Shown here in pieces: positions 60,808 to 64,000 of a DNA stretch of 64,000 bases. The notes beneath the pieces were generated by a model. The model saw only the letters and a list, made by a program, of their open reading frames with translations. It did no database searches and was not told the DNA's origin. The position numbers and the translations under genes are program-made. How positions within the stretch are numbered: the first letter of the stretch is position 1; each line of letters opens with the position of its first letter. The stretch comes from Candidatus Latescibacterota bacterium. Lineage in GTDB: Bacteria; Latescibacterota; UBA2968; UBA8231. The stretch spans positions 235,631 to 299,630 of the forward strand of contig JAJEIO010000048.1 of assembly GCA_022827835.1 (NCBI GenBank), in the 5' to 3' direction.

Positions 60808-62412
60808 ATGGTTCTCGTCCTTTTGTTGCTCGCCGCCAGTGCCGAGGCCGATCCCTTCTTCGTGGATGCGACTCGGGAAGCTGGTTTAGAGCAGCCCACC
60901 GTAAACGGCGACCCCGACAAGCGCTTCATCCTCGAATCCACTGGCAGCGGCGCGGCGTTTTTCGACTACGACGGCGACGGCGATCTCGATCTCTACGTAT
61001 TGGACGGCTCGACTTATGCCAACTACGGTGCGGGGCCGGGCAATGTGCTCTATCGCAACGACGGCGGAGCCTTTGTGGCGGTTGTAGCTGGCGTCGAGGA
61101 TCGCGGTTGGGGCATGGGGGTGGCTGTGGGGGATTACGACGGCGACGGACAGCGCGATCTGTATGTGACCAACTACGGCACCAATGCGCTCTATCGCAAT
61201 CGCGGGGATGGCACCTTTGCCGCGGTCACAGCGCAGGCTGGGGTTGCTGGCGATGACTTTAGCGCGAGTGCGGCGTTTTTCGACTACGATCGAGACGGCG
61301 ACCTCGATCTCTACGTTGCCAACTACGTGGTCTTCGATATCGAGCCGGTGCTGCAAGACCCAGACTTGGACGATCCCTGCATCTATTTGGGTGGGTTGCG
61401 GGTCTTTTGCGGTCCGCAGGGCATGGAAGGCGGGCAGGACCGGCTTTATCGCAACGACGGTGGGGTCTTTGCCGACGTTACAGTTGCGTCCGGTGTGGCC
61501 ACGGCCAATTTCCACTATGGTTTGGGCGTAATGCCCGCAGACTTTGACCGCGATGGCGACCTCGATCTGTTCGTGGCCAACGACGAGACGCCCAATGTGC
61601 TGTTCCGCAACGACGGTGGTCGCTTGGGCGACATCGGCTTGGAGGCAGGCGTGGCGTACAACGGCGATGGCGAACTTGAGGCCAGCATGGGCGTAGATGC
61701 GGGCGATTGCGACGGCGACGGCGATCTCGACCTCTATGTGACCAACTTCTACGGCGAGACCAATACGCTCTATTTGAACTCGGGCGCAGGGACCTTTATT
61801 GACGCTACTGCCGAGCGCGGCTTGGCGGCCCCGACCGTGGGCTATCTCGGCTGGGGCACGCGCTTTTTCGACTTTGACTTCGACGGCGACCTCGACCTAT
61901 TCGTAGCCAACGGCCACATCTATCCCCAAGTCGATCACACCAGTTCCGGGGGTAAATACGCCCAGCGCAACCAGCTTTTCGCCAATGAGGGATCGGGTGC
62001 GTTCGCTGCGGTGGAAGAAGCTGGACCCGGATTGCTGGTGCAAAAGTCGAGCCGCGCAACTATCAGCGGCGACTACGACCACGACGGCGATGTCGATCTA
62101 TTCACGACCAATATCGACGACAGCCCGACGCTCTTGCGCAATGAGACGCGCGCTGGTCGCTATCTCGTGGTGCAAGTCGACCCGGAAGTTGTCGGCGCTT
62201 GGGTGCGAATCACGGCGGGTGGACGGACGCAGGTAAGGTCAGTTGGTGGGGCAGCGAGTTACTTGGGCCACAGCGACGCGCGCCTTCACTTTGGCTTGGG
62301 CCGGGCCGAGCGCGTGGAGCGCGTGGAGGTGCTGTGGCCTGGTGGCGAGGTGACGCAGTTGGAAGATTTGCCAGTGGATGAGGTGGTGGTGGTAAAGGGC
62401 GGGGGCGATTGA
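60808..62412 (+). CDS. Exported FG-GAP/UnbV_ASPIC protein (CRTAC1 type, fifth copy)
   Basis: A 534-residue exported protein with an N-terminal hydrophobic segment (MVLVLLLLAASAEA). FG-GAP repeats with calcium loops (FDYDGDGDLDLYVLDG, DYDGDGQRDLYVTNYG, FDYDRDGDLDLYVANY, FDFDGDLDLFVANGHI) and a C-terminal UnbV_ASPIC domain (AWVRITAGGRTQVRSVGG, VEVLWPGGEVTQLEDL). The start is uncertain: ATG at 60808 gives an uncharged signal start, while TTG at 60796 would add LRIR, a better n-region; 60730 runs through repeat sequence. It is closest in plan to the protein encoded at 44036. The gene follows the SUMF1-like gene after 82 bases. Confidence 0.85.
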   Translation: MVLVLLLLAASAEADPFFVDATREAGLEQPTVNGDPDKRFILESTGSGAAFFDYDGDGDLDLYVLDGSTYANYGAGPGNVLYRNDGGAFVAVVAGVEDRGWGMGVAVGDYDGDGQRDLYVTNYGTNALYRNRGDGTFAAVTAQAGVAGDDFSASAAFFDYDRDGDLDLYVANYVVFDIEPVLQDPDLDDPCIYLGGLRVFCGPQGMEGGQDRLYRNDGGVFADVTVASGVATANFHYGLGVMPADFDRDGDLDLFVANDETPNVLFRNDGGRLGDIGLEAGVAYNGDGELEASMGVDAGDCDGDGDLDLYVTNFYGETNTLYLNSGAGTFIDATAERGLAAPTVGYLGWGTRFFDFDFDGDLDLFVANGHIYPQVDHTSSGGKYAQRNQLFANEGSGAFAAVEEAGPGLLVQKSSRATISGDYDHDGDVDLFTTNIDDSPTLLRNETRAGRYLVVQVDPEVVGAWVRITAGGRTQVRSVGGAASYLGHSDARLHFGLGRAERVERVEVLWPGGEVTQLEDLPVDEVVVVKGGGD

Positions 62413-62468
62413 CGAGGCGCTCTTTATTCCCTAGTTTTAGCGCCTTTCCCAATTCACCTGTATATAAC

Positions 62469-63479
62469 ATGTCTTGGAATTTTGTCGTCAAAAGGGTCGC
62501 CCTTTTCCTGATTGTAGTATGGGCAGCGGCGAGCGTGAACTTCTTTGTGCCACGGCTGGGTACGGGCCGCGATCCCATTCGCGAGAAGCTCGGCCAACTC
62601 GCGGCTAGTGGAGGATTGCGCCAAGACGGCATTGAGGCCATGGTCAAGGCATATCAGGCCAAGTTCGGTCTCGACAAACCGCTCCACGTCCAATACTTCA
62701 ACTTTCTCAGCGACACCTTTACGCTCGACTTGGGCTATTCGCTGGCCAACTATCCGGCCCGCGTCGGGCAGATCATTGGCAATGCCATTCCCTGGACCAT
62801 TGGGCTGATGATCGTTTCAGTGCTGATCGGGTTTGCCTTGGGCACGCTCATGGGGGCGCTGTCGGCTTGGCCGTCAGCACCGCGCTTTATGCGGAACTTG
62901 GCGGTGCCGCTGATGACCATGTCGGCGATTCCGCCCTACCTGCTGGGGCTAATTGTGCTTTACATATTGGGCCTCAAGCTGGATCTCTTCCCGCTCTCGG
63001 GCGGGTACTCGCCCGGTATGTTGGCGATCTTAAGTCCCGCCTTTGTCCTCGATGTGTTGCATCATTCGATTCTACCGGCGCTGGCCATTGTCTTGCAGCA
63101 GGTAGGTTTCTGGGCGCTTGGGATGCGGGGGATGATGGTTACCACTTCGGGCGAGGATTACATCACGCTGGCCGAGGCCAATGGTCTGCGCAATCGCACG
63201 ATCTTCTTCCGCTTTGGCCTGCGCAACGCCCTGCTGCCGCAGCTTACGGCGCTGGGGCTGTCGCTGGCCAACGTGGTCGCTGGCCAAGTCATCGTCGAGG
63301 TAATTTTTGCCTATCCGGGGATCGGTACGGTACTCTTTCAGGCCATCCAGGCCTCGGATTATACGGTTATCAACGGCGTAGTGCTGATTCTCATCATGTC
63401 CATTGGCTTGGTGACCATGCTGATGGACTTCTTCTATCCGCTGCTCGACCCGCGGATTTCCCATAGCCGACACCACTAG
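62469..63479 (+). CDS. Oligopeptide/dipeptide ABC transporter permease (DppB type)
   Basis: A 336-residue inner-membrane permease of the DppB/OppB group. Typical pieces are the N-terminal anchor, FGLDKPLHVQYFNFLSD, the EAA-region ALLPQLTALGLSLANVVAGQVIVEVIFAYPG, and a C-terminal cluster of three membrane segments. It pairs with the DppC-type permease starting at 63482; ATPases and a binding protein would be outside the window. ATG at 62469 has no obvious ribosome site; a TTG at 62409 overlapping the FG-GAP stop is an alternative. Confidence 0.9.
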   Translation: MSWNFVVKRVALFLIVVWAAASVNFFVPRLGTGRDPIREKLGQLAASGGLRQDGIEAMVKAYQAKFGLDKPLHVQYFNFLSDTFTLDLGYSLANYPARVGQIIGNAIPWTIGLMIVSVLIGFALGTLMGALSAWPSAPRFMRNLAVPLMTMSAIPPYLLGLIVLYILGLKLDLFPLSGGYSPGMLAILSPAFVLDVLHHSILPALAIVLQQVGFWALGMRGMMVTTSGEDYITLAEANGLRNRTIFFRFGLRNALLPQLTALGLSLANVVAGQVIVEVIFAYPGIGTVLFQAIQASDYTVINGVVLILIMSIGLVTMLMDFFYPLLDPRISHSRHH

Positions 63480-63481
63480 CC

Positions 63482-64000
63482 ATGCATCGCTTAGACCAAA
63501 TTCTCTACTACTTGAGCGAAAGCCCGATGCTTGCGGCCGGCCTGTGCATGATTCTGTTGGTGGTACTCTTCGGGATTTTGGGGTCGATCTTCGTCGATAC
63601 CTCGCTGGCCCAGCCGCTGGCCACGCCGCCGCGGCAAGCGCCCTCGCTGGAGCATCCCTTTGGTACTGACGACTCTGGCCGCGATTTGCTCGCCGTGATG
63701 GTGGTGGGGGTGCCGCTGACCATGCGGATTGGTCTGTTGGCCGGTACGGTAGGGCTAGGGCTGGGCATTTTTCTCGGCTTTACGAGCGGCTATATGGGCG
63801 GCAAGATCGACACGGTCATCCGCGGCCTCGTGGATACGCTGCTGACGGTGCCCGGCTTGGTGGTGCTGGTCTCTATCGCCTCGACGATCCGCGAGGAAAT
63901 TAGCGTCAACATCATGGCCTTGGTGGTGGCTTCGCTGGCGTGGATGTGGCCCACGCGGACGATTCGCTCGCAGGTCTTGACCATGCGCGAGCGGGCGTAC
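63482..64000 (+). CDS. Oligopeptide/dipeptide ABC transporter permease (DppC type), 3' truncated by the window
   Basis: The first 173 residues of a DppC/OppC-type permease, starting two bases after the DppB gene. Seen: an N-terminal membrane segment (LCMILLVVLFGILGSIFV), the family motif HPFGTDDSGRDLLAVMVVG, and three further membrane segments with YMGGKIDTVIRGLVDTLLTVPG. It continues past base 64000. With DppB it would form the channel of a peptide or opine importer; substrate unknown. Confidence 0.9.
   Translation, partial: MHRLDQILYYLSESPMLAAGLCMILLVVLFGILGSIFVDTSLAQPLATPPRQAPSLEHPFGTDDSGRDLLAVMVVGVPLTMRIGLLAGTVGLGLGIFLGFTSGYMGGKIDTVIRGLVDTLLTVPGLVVLVSIASTIREEISVNIMALVVASLAWMWPTRTIRSQVLTMRERAY

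Noticed and set aside
1..64000. CRISPR arrays, tRNA or rRNA genes, insertion sequences
   Set aside because: No regularly spaced repeats, no tRNA-like cloverleaf with CCA end and no transposase-like protein were seen on reading through; a covariance search was not possible.

Overview
The window comes from an environmental, Gram-negative-type bacterium. Lipobox lipoproteins, SurA-like prolyl isomerases, a beta-barrel-like protein and FlgD-like C-terminal domains all point to an outer membrane. The mix of CRTAC1-type FG-GAP/UnbV proteins, discoidin/FlgD surface proteins, DUF6785-type membrane proteins and an Ldh2-type dehydrogenase suggests Candidatus Latescibacterota or a related FCB/PVC-neighbour lineage. 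That placement is an inference; the window holds no rRNA or other marker gene. No tRNA, rRNA, CRISPR array or intact transposon was recognised, and no stretch above 300 bases lacks a gene.

Layout. 1-6.9 kb: end of an Ldh-family dehydrogenase, a DUF4143 ATPase with a strong palindrome at its 5' end, a two-gene OPT-like/DUF6785 membrane operon and a Phd/PIN toxin-antitoxin pair. 6.9-11.5 kb: a 1533-residue fusion of an M28-type domain with an FtsX-type permease; its M28 domain seems to lack the catalytic Glu. 11.5-26 kb (minus strand): a surface-protein cluster made of a lipoprotein, a SurA-like lipoprotein, a large barrel-like protein, four discoidin/FlgD proteins in two long-short pairs, and a small secreted CBM9-like protein. 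26-43.9 kb: SUMF1-like protein, di-haem peroxidase with FlgD tail, an FG-GAP/UnbV/TPR lipoprotein, a second CBM9-like protein, another DUF6785 protein, a parvulin lipoprotein, a second FG-GAP/UnbV/TPR protein overlapping a spermidine-synthase-like membrane protein, and an esterase. 44-49.7 kb: a tight operon with the same ingredients unfused (FG-GAP/UnbV, TPR lipoprotein, SurA-like lipoprotein, His-rich membrane protein). 49.7-52.4 kb: an alkyl-DHAP-synthase-like flavoprotein and a DHRS7B-like SDR, a likely ether-lipid pair. 52.4-54.3 kb: ATPase plus DUF4276, a candidate defence module beside a gene remnant. 54.4-62.4 kb: a mutarotase-like secreted protein, then a coupled operon of TPR-FG-GAP-UnbV, TPR, HAD phosphatase and SUMF1-like genes, followed by a fifth FG-GAP/UnbV gene. 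62.4-64 kb: two DppB/DppC-type permeases, the second running off the end.

How it fits together. Most genes build or process the cell surface: five FG-GAP/UnbV propellers, TPR scaffolds fused or adjacent to them, three SurA-like lipoproteins and two SUMF1-like proteins recur in different combinations, and five proteins carry a FlgD-like C-terminal domain that could serve secretion or anchoring. Strong hairpin terminators follow both CBM9-like genes, whose leaders share an unusual Shine-Dalgarno-like motif. Most promising leads: the recombining FG-GAP/TPR/isomerase module, the duplicated discoidin/FlgD cassette with its barrel, the ATPase-DUF4276 pair, and the shared leader motif.
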